From Bacteroidaceae bacterium (GTDB taxonomy: Bacteria; Bacteroidota; Bacteroidia; Bacteroidales; Bacteroidaceae), in NCBI GenBank assembly GCA_024398715.1, contig JAKSIP010000001.1, positions 62,001 to 126,000 of the forward strand: DNA of 64,000 nucleotides. Direction: 5' to 3'. Below, in pieces: positions 9,415 to 17,865 of this stretch. Every line of letters starts with the position of its first letter. Positions within the stretch are counted from its first letter, which is position 1. The notes under the pieces were generated by a model. The model made no database searches. It saw nothing but the letters and a program-made list of their open reading frames with translations, and was not told where the DNA came from. The position numbers and the translations under genes are program-made.

Positions 9415-11358
9415 ATGATACAAATTACATTTCCAGATGGTTCAGTACGCCAATACAACAAAGGCGTAACCGGTTATGAAATAGCTGAAAGCATCAGCCA
9501 GCGTTTGGCTCAGGATGTTCTTTCATGCAGTGTGAACGATGAGATTGTAGAACTCAACCGTCCTATTGAAGAAGATGCTTCCATCAAGTTGTTCAAGTGG
9601 GACGATGCCGAGGCAAAACATGCATATTGGCACACCAGTGCCCACCTTATGGCAGAAGCACTTCAGGAACTCTATCCGGGAACACAGTTCGGTATCGGTC
9701 CGGCCATTGAAAATGGATTCTATTACGATGTGATGCCTCCGCAGGGTGTTACAATCAAAGAAGGAGACTTTGCCGCAATTGAAAAACGCATGATAGAACT
9801 TGCTCAGAAAAAAGAAGCTCTTGTGCGTTCTGAAATAAGTAAGGCCGACGCTCTCAAATTCTTTGCCGAGCGTGGCCAGTCTTATAAGAATGAACTTATT
9901 GCTGACCTTGAGGACGGTAAGATAACAATCTACACCCAGGGAAACTATACAGACCTTTGCCGTGGTCCGCATCTGGTTGATACCGGTGCCATCAAGGCTG
10001 TCAAACTTACCGCAGTAAGTGCTGCTTACTGGCGTGGCGATGAGAAACGCCCGCAGATGACACGTATCTACGGCATCTCTTTCCCCAAGAAAAAAATGCT
10101 TGACGATTATCTGTTGCTGCTTGAAGAGGCCAAGAAACGTGACCACCGCAAGATAGGTAAGGAGATGGAACTGTTCATGTTCAGCGATATGGTAGGAAAG
10201 GGACTTCCAATCTGGTTGCCCAAAGGAACCGCACTGCGTCTGCGTCTGCAGGAATTCCTGAGCCGCATCCAGAAACGTTACGGTTACCAGCAGGTAATCA
10301 CTCCGCATATCGGTTCAAAACAGCTGTATGTGACAAGCGGTCATTGGGATCATTACGGTAAGGATTCATTCCAGCCTATTACAACTCCAGAAGAAGGAGA
10401 GTGCTATCTGCTCAAACCGATGAACTGCCCTCACCACTGTATGATATACAAATCACAGCCGCGCTCGTACAAGGAACTTCCTTTGCGTATTGCAGAATTC
10501 GGTACAGTGTACCGTTATGAGCAGAGCGGAGAGCTGCACGGACTTACACGTGTACGCAGTTTTACACAGGACGATGCCCACATTTTCTGCCGTGCAGACC
10601 AGGTGAAAGATGAATTCATTAGAGTAATGGAGATTATTGAAATAATCTTCAAGGCTCTTGATTTTGACAATTTCGAGGCACAGATATCTTTGCGTGACCC
10701 TAACGATCACGAAAAATACGTTGGTAGCGACGAGGTATGGGAGAAAGCCGAGCGTGCTATTGTTGAAGCATGCCAGGAAAAAGGTCTTAAAGCTACCGTT
10801 GAATATGGCGAGGCTGCATTCTATGGTCCTAAGCTTGACTTTATGGTTAAAGATGCGCTTGGACGCCGTTGGCAGCTGGGTACAATCCAGGTTGACTATA
10901 ACCTGCCGCAGCGCTTTGAGCTGGAATATGTAAGTGCCGACAACAAACGCGAGCGTCCGGTTATGATTCACCGTGCACCGTTCGGTTCAATGGAACGCTT
11001 TGTTGCCGTTCTTATTGAACATACAGCCGGCAAGTTCCCGTTGTGGCTTACTCCGGACCAGTGTGCAATTCTTCCTATTTCCGAAAAAGCCAATGACTAT
11101 GCATATCAGGTTCAGAAAGAACTTGAAAAATACGATATCCGTGCATATGTTGATGACAGAAACGAAAAGATTGGACGTAAAATCCGTGACAACGAGGTTA
11201 AGCACGTTCCTTATATGCTTGTTGTAGGTGAACAGGAAGCGCAGAATGGAGAGGTTAACGTACGCAAGCAGGGTTCGGAAAATCTTGGTAGTATGAAAAT
11301 TGAAGATTTTGCAAAAAAAATCCAAGAAATTGTTAACAATATGATAAATAAATGGTAA
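9415..11358 (+). CDS. thrS: Threonine--tRNA ligase
   Basis: This 647-residue class II aminoacyl-tRNA synthetase charges tRNA-Thr. Domain order is canonical: TGS domain (about 1-62), the editing/SAD domain with [11 protein letters not shown], the catalytic core with [10 protein letters not shown] (zinc Cys), [14 protein letters not shown] and [11 protein letters not shown], then the anticodon-binding domain (QCAILPIS to the end). The start follows its own promoter by about 35 bases. It heads the classic thrS-infC-rpmI-rplT cluster. Confidence 0.97.
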   Translation: MIQITFPDGSVRQYNKGVTGYEIAESISQRLAQDVLSCSVNDEIVELNRPIEEDASIKLFKWDDAEAKHAYWHTSAHLMAEALQELYPGTQFGIGPAIENGFYYDVMPPQGVTIKEGDFAAIEKRMIELAQKKEALVRSEISKADALKFFAERGQSYKNELIADLEDGKITIYTQGNYTDLCRGPHLVDTGAIKAVKLTAVSAAYWRGDEKRPQMTRIYGISFPKKKMLDDYLLLLEEAKKRDHRKIGKEMELFMFSDMVGKGLPIWLPKGTALRLRLQEFLSRIQKRYGYQQVITPHIGSKQLYVTSGHWDHYGKDSFQPITTPEEGECYLLKPMNCPHHCMIYKSQPRSYKELPLRIAEFGTVYRYEQSGELHGLTRVRSFTQDDAHIFCRADQVKDEFIRVMEIIEIIFKALDFDNFEAQISLRDPNDHEKYVGSDEVWEKAERAIVEACQEKGLKATVEYGEAAFYGPKLDFMVKDALGRRWQLGTIQVDYNLPQRFELEYVSADNKRERPVMIHRAPFGSMERFVAVLIEHTAGKFPLWLTPDQCAILPISEKANDYAYQVQKELEKYDIRAYVDDRNEKIGRKIRDNEVKHVPYMLVVGEQEAQNGEVNVRKQGSENLGSMKIEDFAKKIQEIVNNMINKW

Positions 11359-11405
11359 ATTTGCGCCCGCAATTTACTGAATGCATAACATTACAGACCT
11401 ATTGA

Positions 11406-11987
11406 ATGAAGAATGACGGTTTAAAGAACCAGTACAAGATCAACGATCAGATTATTGCCCGTCAGGTAAGAATAGTTGGCGACAATATTGAATCAAGAGT
11501 AGTTCCCATTAAGGAGGCGTTGCGTATAGCAGATGAAATGGAACTTGACCTTGTAGAGATTTCTCCAAATGCCCAGACACCTGTCTGCAAAATTGTTGAC
11601 TACTCTAAATTTCTGTATCAGATTAAAATGAAACAGAAGGAGCAGAAGAAAAAACAGGTTGTAATTGATGTCAAGGAAATCAGGTTCGGACCTCAGACCG
11701 ATGATCATGACTATAACTTCAAGTTGAAGCATGCAATAGGTTTTTTGCAGGAAGGCAATAAAGTAAAGGCTTACGTATTTTTCAAAGGCCGTTCCATTGT
11801 ATTCAAAGAACAGGGAGAGGATATTTTAGGCCGTTTCTCTGCAGATCTTGAAGAATATGGAAAACTTGAGCAGAAACCAATTCTGGAAGGCAAACGCATG
11901 TCCATAATTCTTGCTCCAAAGAAACTTGGAGGAAAAAAGGAGAGTGCAGACCAGTCAAAGGAAGATGCTCAGAAAGATGCTGAATAA
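11406..11987 (+). CDS. infC: Translation initiation factor IF-3
   Basis: This 193-residue factor binds the 30S subunit and monitors start-codon selection. The N-domain opens with [17 protein letters not shown], and [11 protein letters not shown] and [20 protein letters not shown] mark the linker and C-domain. The Lys/Glu-rich tail after residue 178 is a common extension in Bacteroidota. The ATG at 11406 is used. An additional -7-like box TAAATTTG (11356-11363) overlaps the thrS stop and might give an extra transcript, though its upstream TTG is 23 bases away, longer than usual. Confidence 0.96.
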   Translation: MKNDGLKNQYKINDQIIARQVRIVGDNIESRVVPIKEALRIADEMELDLVEISPNAQTPVCKIVDYSKFLYQIKMKQKEQKKKQVVIDVKEIRFGPQTDDHDYNFKLKHAIGFLQEGNKVKAYVFFKGRSIVFKEQGEDILGRFSADLEEYGKLEQKPILEGKRMSIILAPKKLGGKKESADQSKEDAQKDAE

Positions 11988-12031
11988 ATAGAATTACATT
12001 TAACTAACTATTAACAATAAAGTTTTTTAAG

Positions 12032-12229
12032 ATGCCAAAAACAAAGACTAATTCCGGTTCCAAAAAAAGATTCGCTCTTACCGGATCGGGTAAAATTAAA
12101 AGGAAACATGCTTATCACAGCCACATTCTGACTAAGAAAAGCAAAAAGCGTAAAAGAAACCTTGACAAGTTTGCAATTGTAGATACAGCAAACACAAACA
12201 TGATCAAGAGTCTGCTTTCCTTGAAATAA
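12032..12229 (+). CDS. rpmI: 50S ribosomal protein L35
   Basis: This 65-residue basic protein shows the family pattern [14 protein letters not shown], followed by [14 protein letters not shown] and KSKKRKRNL. It is a component of the large ribosomal subunit. It lies between infC and rplT as in most bacteria. Confidence 0.96.
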   Translation: MPKTKTNSGSKKRFALTGSGKIKRKHAYHSHILTKKSKKRKRNLDKFAIVDTANTNMIKSLLSLK

Positions 12230-12324
12230 ACCACGTAGAGATTAGTAACTTAAGTAATTAACCGGATGTTCCAGCCTTAAGACCTTCAGAAATGTAGGCG
12301 CTGTCATCCAAAAAAGAAAAAATT

Positions 12325-12669
12325 ATGCCAAGATCAGTAAATCACGTTGCCTCAAGAGCAAAGAGAAAGAAAATTTTAGGTCTGACCAGAGGTTATTTCG
12401 GTGCTCGTAAAAACGTTTGGACCGTTGCCAAGAATACTTGGGAAAAAGGTTTGACCTATGCATTCCGTGACCGTAAAGCTAAAAAGAGAGAGTTCCGCGC
12501 TCTGTGGATCCAGCGTATCAACGCTGCTGCCCGTCTGGAAGGTATGAACTACTCACAGCTTATGGGTGCAATTCACAAGGCAGGTATTGAAATCAACCGC
12601 AAGGTTCTTGCAGACCTGGCCATGAATAATCCTGAAGCTTTCAAGGCAATCGTAAAGAAAGTGAAATAA
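12325..12669 (+). CDS. rplT: 50S ribosomal protein L20
   Basis: This 114-residue 23S rRNA-binding protein is needed early in 50S assembly. Family features are [40 protein letters not shown] and [10 protein letters not shown]. In several bacteria L20 represses its own operon by binding a leader. Here the 95-base rpmI-rplT gap shows no obvious mimic that I can identify. A strong terminator follows. Confidence 0.97.
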   Translation: MPRSVNHVASRAKRKKILGLTRGYFGARKNVWTVAKNTWEKGLTYAFRDRKAKKREFRALWIQRINAAARLEGMNYSQLMGAIHKAGIEINRKVLADLAMNNPEAFKAIVKKVK

Positions 12670-12688
12670 ACAATCTCAGTATTGTGTT

Positions 12689-12726
12689 AAAAAATGGAAT
12701 CTGTGTTGCAGGTTCCATTTTTTTTT
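12689..12726 (+). terminator. Rho-independent terminator of thrS-rplT operon
   Basis: The 9-base stem AAAATGGAA (12691-12699) pairs with TTCCATTTT (12713-12721), with a 13-base loop, and runs into a T tract. It starts about 20 bases after the rplT stop. Confidence 0.88.
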
Positions 12727-12735
12727 ATAACTTTG
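12706..12735 (+). promoter_or_regulatory. Promoter driving the structured RNA downstream of rplT
   Basis: TTG at 12706-12708 and TAACTTTG at 12728-12735, 19 bases apart, fit the Bacteroidota promoter consensus closely. The box overlaps the rplT terminator, so the RNA beginning around 12738-12741 would be transcribed independently of the ribosomal operon. Confidence 0.78.
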
Positions 12736-12737
12736 GA

Positions 12738-12922
12738 CATCGCATCGGGCTAGATCGGGAGACTCATCAATAAATATCAGTAACCGGGATTGCTCCGTAC
12801 TTCTCAATGGCGGGCCACGCCTTATTCTTTAAGGTAACCTTTGAGTCGGTGGATTACAAAGAGGAGCGGGCGCTCAAATCATATTTCTCGGAGTACTCAT
12901 CACATCACCGATGCGATTTTTT
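12738..12922 (+). ncRNA. Structured RNA downstream of rplT, probable Bacteroidales-1 / 6S-like RNA
   Basis: About 185 bases lie between a consensus promoter and a T tract. The predicted 5' end ATCGCATCGG (12739-12748) is the exact reverse complement of CCGATGCGAT (12908-12917), which is followed by six Ts; the RNA is thus closed by its own ends, as in 6S RNA. Internal helices are possible: GGCG/CGCC around 12810-12822, CTTTAAGG/CCTTTGAG around 12828-12845, and TTGCTCC with GGAGCGG. Established knowledge, from memory: the Bacteroidales-1 motif has a Bacteroidota promoter at one end and a terminator at the other, often lies downstream of the L20 gene, and has been linked to 6S RNA. Family assignment is inference from position and architecture. 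It could instead be a leader of the GH51 gene, whose ATG lies 27 bases past the T tract. Confidence 0.75.
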
Positions 12923-12949
12923 ATGTAAATACTCTAAATTAACAGCTAT

Positions 12950-14527
12950 ATGAAAAAATCAGTTTTGCTATTGTCGGCATTGTTTGCATTGGGTGCCAGC
13001 GCCAAGAACAGCATTACCGTAAATGTGGATGCATCAAATCCTGGTGCAAAGATCAATAAGAATATTTACGGTCAGTTCTCGGAACATCTGGGCTCATGTA
13101 TTTATGGTGGTCTTTGGGTTGGTCCGGAAAGTCCCATTCCCAACAAAGACGGATATCGTCTTGATGTGTTCAACGCACTGAAAGAACTCCAGGTCCCTCT
13201 TATGCGTTGGCCGGGCGGCTGTTTTGCCGATGAGTACCATTGGATGGACGGCATCGGTCCAAAAGAGAACCGTCCGCGTATGGTGAACAACAACTGGGGC
13301 GGAGTAGTGGAAGACAACAGTTTCGGTACACATGAATTCCTGAATCTATGTGAATTGCTGGGTTGCGATGCATACGTAAGCATGAACGTTGGTAGCGGAA
13401 GTGTTCAGGAAACTGCACAGTGGATTGAATATATGAACGCTGCAGACGGACCAATGGCAACATTGCGCAAGCAGAACGGACGTGAAAAACCGTGGAACGT
13501 AAAATATATAGGTATAGGTAACGAGGCTTGGGGCTGTGGCGGCAACATGCGCCCGGAGTATTACAGCGATATTTTCCGCCGTTATCAGACATATTGCCGT
13601 AATTTTGACCAGAACAAGCCGTTGTACAAGATTGCCAGCGGTGCCAGCGATTATGATTACGAGTGGACAGATGTCCTTATGGACAGAATAGGCAGCCAGA
13701 TGAATGCCGTATCCCTGCATTACTATACCGTTCTTGGCTGGAACGGCAGTAAAGGCTCTGCAACAAAATTTGACAACAACGATTATTACTGGTGTCTTGG
13801 AAAGGCATGCGCCATTGAACCTGTAATCCGCAAGCATCTTTCCATTATGGACAAGTATGACCCAAGACACAATATTGACCTGCTTGTTGACGAGTGGGGT
13901 ACATGGTTCGATGTCGAGCCTGAGACCAACCCCGGTTTCCTGTTCCAGCAGAGCACCATGCGCGATGCTTTTGTTGCAGCAATGTCTCTGAACATTTTCC
14001 ACAAATATGCAGACCGTATCCAGATGTGCAACATAGCTCAGGTAGTCAACGTTCTCCAGTCAATGATTCTTACCAAAGAAGACAAGATGGTCCTTACACC
14101 TACTTACTTTGTATTCAAAATGTACAGACCGCATCAGGATGCAACATATATCCCGTCATCGGTTCAAGGCTCAAAAATCATTCCTGTAAAGAACGAACGC
14201 TATAACGGAACAATGGAAGAACCTGAAAACCGTGAACTGTCCATGGTCAGCGTAACAACTTCCAAAGATGCGAAAGGCAAACTGCACATATCACTTTCAA
14301 ATGCAGATCTCAAAGAGGAACAGGCTGTTACAATCTGTTTGAACGGGTTCAAGGCAAAGAAGGTAAGCGGTGAAATTCTGACAGCACAGAGCAAGAATGA
14401 TTGCAACACCTTTGACAATCCTGACAAAATCAAGACAGAGACTTTTGCAAAAGCAAAGATACAGAAAGACGGCAGCATTACTCTTGATATGCCGGCCATG
14501 AGTATTATTGCTCTTGAGGTAGAATAA
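12950..14527 (+). CDS. Alpha-L-arabinofuranosidase, GH51
   Basis: This 525-residue secreted glycoside hydrolase has a signal peptide (residues 1-18, ASA/K). GH51 enzymes remove arabinofuranosyl side chains from arabinan and arabinoxylan. The acid/base is Glu192 in GNEAWG and the nucleophile Glu315 in DEWGTW; YGQFSEHLG and RWPGGCFADEYHW are further family signatures. A C-terminal beta-sandwich follows from about residue 375. The nearest promoter is that of the structured RNA; no separate -7 box was found between the RNA and the gene, so it may be expressed by read-through. No SusC/SusD genes are adjacent. Confidence 0.93.
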   Translation: MKKSVLLLSALFALGASAKNSITVNVDASNPGAKINKNIYGQFSEHLGSCIYGGLWVGPESPIPNKDGYRLDVFNALKELQVPLMRWPGGCFADEYHWMDGIGPKENRPRMVNNNWGGVVEDNSFGTHEFLNLCELLGCDAYVSMNVGSGSVQETAQWIEYMNAADGPMATLRKQNGREKPWNVKYIGIGNEAWGCGGNMRPEYYSDIFRRYQTYCRNFDQNKPLYKIASGASDYDYEWTDVLMDRIGSQMNAVSLHYYTVLGWNGSKGSATKFDNNDYYWCLGKACAIEPVIRKHLSIMDKYDPRHNIDLLVDEWGTWFDVEPETNPGFLFQQSTMRDAFVAAMSLNIFHKYADRIQMCNIAQVVNVLQSMILTKEDKMVLTPTYFVFKMYRPHQDATYIPSSVQGSKIIPVKNERYNGTMEEPENRELSMVSVTTSKDAKGKLHISLSNADLKEEQAVTICLNGFKAKKVSGEILTAQSKNDCNTFDNPDKIKTETFAKAKIQKDGSITLDMPAMSIIALEVE

Positions 14528-14550
14528 TTATAAAAAAATCATAGCAATAC

Positions 14551-14590
14551 ATAGGGCAAGGTTAATATTTATTTATTAACTTTGCCTTAT
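14551..14590 (+). terminator. Long hairpin after the GH51 gene
   Basis: ATAGGGCAAGGTTAATA (14551-14567) pairs with TATTAACTTTGCCTTAT (14574-14590) over 17 positions with two G-T pairs and a 6-base loop. It probably terminates the GH51 transcript, although the T tract is poor. Its right arm contains TAACTTTG (14577-14584), a perfect -7 box placed about 20 bases before the tRNA-Gly gene, so terminator and tRNA promoter appear merged. Confidence 0.65.
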
Positions 14591-14604
14591 ATATTCAAAG
14601 TCAT

Positions 14605-14677
14605 GCGGTAGTAGCTCAGTTGGTAGAGCATTAGCTTCCCAAGCTAAGGGTCGCGGGTTCGAGTCCCGTTTACCGCT
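14605..14677 (+). tRNA. tRNA-Gly (anticodon CCC)
   Basis: A cloverleaf can be drawn by eye: acceptor GCGGTAG with TTACCGC, the D-arm sequence GCTCAGTTGGTAGAGC, anticodon stem TTAGC/GCTAA with loop TTCCCAA (anticodon CCC), and T-arm CGGG-TTCGAGT-CCCG. The discriminator base is T at 14677. CCA is not encoded. The anticodon reads GGG glycine codons. Confidence 0.93.
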
Positions 14678-14728
14678 CAAGAGAGGTTTAGGGACAATGG
14701 CCCGCGACCCTTATAGCCCCAATGGGGC
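14645..14728. repeat. Inverted repeat linking tRNA-Gly to its 3' flank
   Basis: TAAGGGTCGCGGG (14645-14657, anticodon-stem end through variable loop and T-stem) recurs as its exact reverse complement CCCGCGACCCTTA at 14701-14713. A small hairpin GCCCC-AAT-GGGGC (14716-14728) follows. Weaker similarity continues beyond the 13 bases (GTCCC in both), suggesting an inverted partial copy of the tRNA 3' half. Confidence 0.7.
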
Positions 14729-14765
14729 AGTGTCAATGGAATTGCATCAGCTCTGCTATTTGCCT

Positions 14766-15239
14766 ATGAAAAGAATATATTTACTTGCTGTTTTATGCAG
14801 TGCCGTATTTTCTTTACAGGCACAGACTTTTTCCGCAACAGACCAAAACGGAAAAAAAAGCAGTAAGAATGCTCCAAACATCAAATTCGATGTCACTGTA
14901 AACAATTTTGGAATATTTGATATTACAGACGGTTTTCAGGAGTGCTATTTCAAGTTTACCAATACCGGTAAAGAAGATCTTGTCATTATACAGTGTGCAG
15001 CATCGTGCGGATGTACTGTTCCGGAATGGCCCAAAGACCCCATAAAACCGGGAGCAAGAGATTCCATCAAGGTTGTATATGACGGGACATCGCGCCGCCC
15101 AGGCACATTCCGTAAGGTAATAACCGTCAAGACAAACGCCAAAACAGAGAACTCCTATATCTATATACAGGGAGAAATGGTAGATACTGCAACTACTGCA
15201 CGTATTACAAAAGAATTGGATTCCCTATACAAGAAATGA
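14766..15239 (+). CDS. Secreted DUF1573 protein
   Basis: A 157-residue protein with a signal peptide (cleavage after LQAQ) and a DUF1573 domain of Ig-like fold: FDVTVNNFGIFDITDG, CAASCGCTVPEWPKDPIKPG and VYDGTSRRPG are typical. The CGC Cys pair in the conserved loop is present. The molecular function is unknown; such proteins are common in Bacteroidota and often lie in small secreted-protein operons. The frame is open from 14697, but the ATG at 14766 is chosen because it directly precedes the signal peptide. The stop overlaps the next start (ATGAT at 15236). Confidence 0.85.
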   Translation: MKRIYLLAVLCSAVFSLQAQTFSATDQNGKKSSKNAPNIKFDVTVNNFGIFDITDGFQECYFKFTNTGKEDLVIIQCAASCGCTVPEWPKDPIKPGARDSIKVVYDGTSRRPGTFRKVITVKTNAKTENSYIYIQGEMVDTATTARITKELDSLYKK

Positions 15240-16759
15240 TTATGTTTACAGAACAGGATTTACAGAACTTCAGGAAAAAAGGAGTATCTGTTGAACAGAT
15301 CAACAGACAACTCAAGAATTTTGAAGATGGTTTCTCATATTTGCGGCTGGACAATGCCGCATCTGTTGGCAATGGTATATATGTTCCTGACAATGAACAG
15401 TGTAAGATGTTCTCCGAGACATGGGAAACCTATTGCAAAGGAAAACATGTAATAACAAAGTTTGTGCCGGCATCGGGAGCAGCAAGCCGCATGTTCAAAG
15501 ACCTGTTCGGATTTCTGAATGCTGGATATGACAAGCCTTCAACAGACTTTGAAAAGAAATTCTTTGCCAATATAGACAAGTTTGCATTCTTTGACAGTCT
15601 GAATGGAACCTGTATCAGATTGTATGGAAAAGACATTGACTGTCTGATTAAAGAGAATCAGTACAAGTCTGTTGTCTCAGCCTTGCTGAATAAAGAAGGT
15701 ATGTCTTACGGTTCATTACCCAAAGGATTGCTCCAGTTCCATAAATACGGTGACGGCGTACGCACACCATTCCATGAGCATCTGGTAGAAGGTGCATTGT
15801 ATGCAAGCTGCGCTTCAAAAGTAAACCTGCATTTTACCGTATCTCATGAGCATAAGGAACTGTTTGCGGCACTTTCTCAGGAAACATGCAGTGAATATGG
15901 CAGACAATATGGAGTAGACTACAATATCAGTTTTTCCGAACAGAAACCAAGTACCGATACAATTGCGGTTGATATGGAAAATGAACCGTTCCGTAACGCA
16001 GACGGTTCCATTCTGTTCCGTCCGGGCGGCCATGGTGCGCTGATTGAGAATCTGGATGCTATTGACAGCGATATCATTTTCATCAAAAATATTGACAATG
16101 TAGTACCTGACCGTCTGAAAGGCGATACCGTTGAATATAAAAAACTGATTGCAGGTATACTGGTTCATGTACAGAACAGGATATTCGAATTCCTTGAAAT
16201 GCTGGACAACGGGTCATATTCGGAAAATGACATAAAAGAGATGCTGTCATTCCTGAACAATGTGCTGTATTGCCGAATGGAGGGTATTGGACGGAAAGGG
16301 ACAGAAGAACAGACTGCTTTCATAAAGAACAAACTGAACCGTCCGCTGCGTGTTTGCGGTATGGTCAAGAATGTTGGTGAACCGGGCGGCGGTCCGTTCC
16401 TTGCCTATGGAGCAGACAATACCGTACAGCTGCAGATTCTTGAGAGTTCCCAGATTGATATGGACAATGCCGATTCCAAAGCAATGTTTGTAAACGGGAC
16501 CCATTTCAATCCGGTAGATCTTGTCTGCGCAGTCAAAGATTATAAAGGGAGAAAATTTGATTTGACCGGATATGTTGATCCTGAAACCGGATTCATATCA
16601 CAGAAATCAAAAGACGGGCGCGAACTCAAAGCACTGGAACTGCCAGGTTTGTGGAACGGTGCAATGAGCAACTGGAACACAATTTTCGTAGAGGTTCCGC
16701 TTGCTACTTTCAATCCTGTAAAGACCGTTAACGATTTGTTACGTGACCAGCATCAATAA
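15236..16759 (+). CDS. DUF4301 family protein
   Basis: This 507-residue protein is probably cytosolic, since no signal peptide is visible. It matches the Bacteroidota DUF4301 family: QLKNFEDGFSYLRLDNAAS near the N-terminus, FVPASGAASRMFKDLF (about 78-93), FRPGGHGALIENLDAIDSD (about 261-279) and GEPGGGPF. The Gly-rich SGAASRM and GGHGALIENL segments resemble nucleotide-sugar or nucleotidyltransferase-like loops, but the reaction is not established. A second ATG at 15242 is possible. It lies 24 bases before the exopolysaccharide genes, which hints at a link with sugar activation; this is inference. Confidence 0.82.
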   Translation: MIMFTEQDLQNFRKKGVSVEQINRQLKNFEDGFSYLRLDNAASVGNGIYVPDNEQCKMFSETWETYCKGKHVITKFVPASGAASRMFKDLFGFLNAGYDKPSTDFEKKFFANIDKFAFFDSLNGTCIRLYGKDIDCLIKENQYKSVVSALLNKEGMSYGSLPKGLLQFHKYGDGVRTPFHEHLVEGALYASCASKVNLHFTVSHEHKELFAALSQETCSEYGRQYGVDYNISFSEQKPSTDTIAVDMENEPFRNADGSILFRPGGHGALIENLDAIDSDIIFIKNIDNVVPDRLKGDTVEYKKLIAGILVHVQNRIFEFLEMLDNGSYSENDIKEMLSFLNNVLYCRMEGIGRKGTEEQTAFIKNKLNRPLRVCGMVKNVGEPGGGPFLAYGADNTVQLQILESSQIDMDNADSKAMFVNGTHFNPVDLVCAVKDYKGRKFDLTGYVDPETGFISQKSKDGRELKALELPGLWNGAMSNWNTIFVEVPLATFNPVKTVNDLLRDQHQ

Positions 16760-16783
16760 TATGTTTTAAAGAGTAAAAGCGGT

Positions 16784-17848
16784 ATGTCCAACACTGAGAT
16801 AAATAAAGGGGTAGATATTGTATATCTGATAAAACTTCTTTGGAGCAAAAGGGTACGAATCTTCAAAAATGTTGTGATTGCAGGTGTTCTTGCAATAATC
16901 ATTGCTTTCAGTATTCCCAAAGAATATACATCAACTACTGTTCTTGCTCCGGAGTTTTCAAAAAATTCCATTGGATTGTCTGGAAACCTGGCATCGTTGG
17001 CAAGCATGACAGGTATTGACCTGTCTCAGGGCGGCGAGGATGCTCTCTATCCTGAGCTCTATCCGCAGATTGTTTCTTCTACACCATTCCTGTGCAGTCT
17101 GATGTCTGAACAGGTGGAAACAAAAGATAAGGAGCTTAACACTACACTTTACGATTATTTGCGTAATCACCAGCGTTGCGCCTGGTGGGAGTGGATTATG
17201 GCATTACCGGGTAAAACAATACAGAAATTGTCTTCAAAAAAACATGAAGATATTGTTCCCAGTGCCGGAACAGAAACCATGTATCTGACAAGAACCCAGC
17301 AATTGTCTTTAAAATCATTGAACAAAAGAATAAAGGTTGATGTTGACAAGGGTACAAGTGTCATTACACTCAGTGTAACAATGCAGGACCCCAACATAGC
17401 AGCCGTGATAGCCGGCATCGTCAGCAGCAATCTTCAGACCAATATTGCAAGATACAGATCTGCCAAGTCTATCAAAGACCTGGAATTCAACGAGAAAATA
17501 TTCCAGGAAGCCAAAACCAAATATTATTCCGCACAGCAGGAGTATGCGGAATATGCAGACCAGCATCAGAACCTGTATCAGGAACGTCATAAAATTGAAA
17601 TGACCCGCTTGGAGAACGATGTCACCCTTGCATACGAAATATACAGTCAGGTTGCCGGTCAGCTTGAGGTGTGCCGTGCAAAAGTACAGGACAACACTCC
17701 GGTGTGTGTAGTAATAGAGCCTCCTGTGGCACCATTCAAGGCATCGCATCCAAAAAAAATGGTAATGGGCGTACTGTACTGCTTCCTTGCTTTTTTTGGA
17801 ACATGTGCCTGGTATATTGTAAAAGAAAGATTGGGCAAGTCTGAATAA
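16784..17848 (+). CDS. Wzz/GumC-type polysaccharide chain-length protein
   Basis: A 354-residue inner-membrane protein with the Wzz layout: a short cytosolic N-terminus (DIVYLIKLLWSKR), TM1 (about 28-47), a long periplasmic coiled-coil-rich region, a Pro-rich stretch before the second membrane span (VVIEPPVAPFKASHPKK) and TM2 (about 326-345). Such proteins set polymer length with a Wzy polymerase. There is no C-terminal tyrosine kinase domain. It opens the exopolysaccharide block and is followed after 17 bases by the polymerase-like gene. Confidence 0.88.
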   Translation: MSNTEINKGVDIVYLIKLLWSKRVRIFKNVVIAGVLAIIIAFSIPKEYTSTTVLAPEFSKNSIGLSGNLASLASMTGIDLSQGGEDALYPELYPQIVSSTPFLCSLMSEQVETKDKELNTTLYDYLRNHQRCAWWEWIMALPGKTIQKLSSKKHEDIVPSAGTETMYLTRTQQLSLKSLNKRIKVDVDKGTSVITLSVTMQDPNIAAVIAGIVSSNLQTNIARYRSAKSIKDLEFNEKIFQEAKTKYYSAQQEYAEYADQHQNLYQERHKIEMTRLENDVTLAYEIYSQVAGQLEVCRAKVQDNTPVCVVIEPPVAPFKASHPKKMVMGVLYCFLAFFGTCAWYIVKERLGKSE

Positions 17849-17865
17849 TATAGAAAGAGGACAGA

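Noticed and set aside
12774..12947. Plus-strand open frame through the region after rplT (MAGHALFFKVTFESV...)
   Set aside because: It has no recognisable family, runs through the whole stem-loop region and lies between a promoter and a T tract; the RNA explanation accounts for the inverted ends better.
14697..14765. Upstream extension of the DUF1573 gene
   Set aside because: The extra 23 residues overlap the tRNA-linked inverted repeat and would precede a normal signal peptide.
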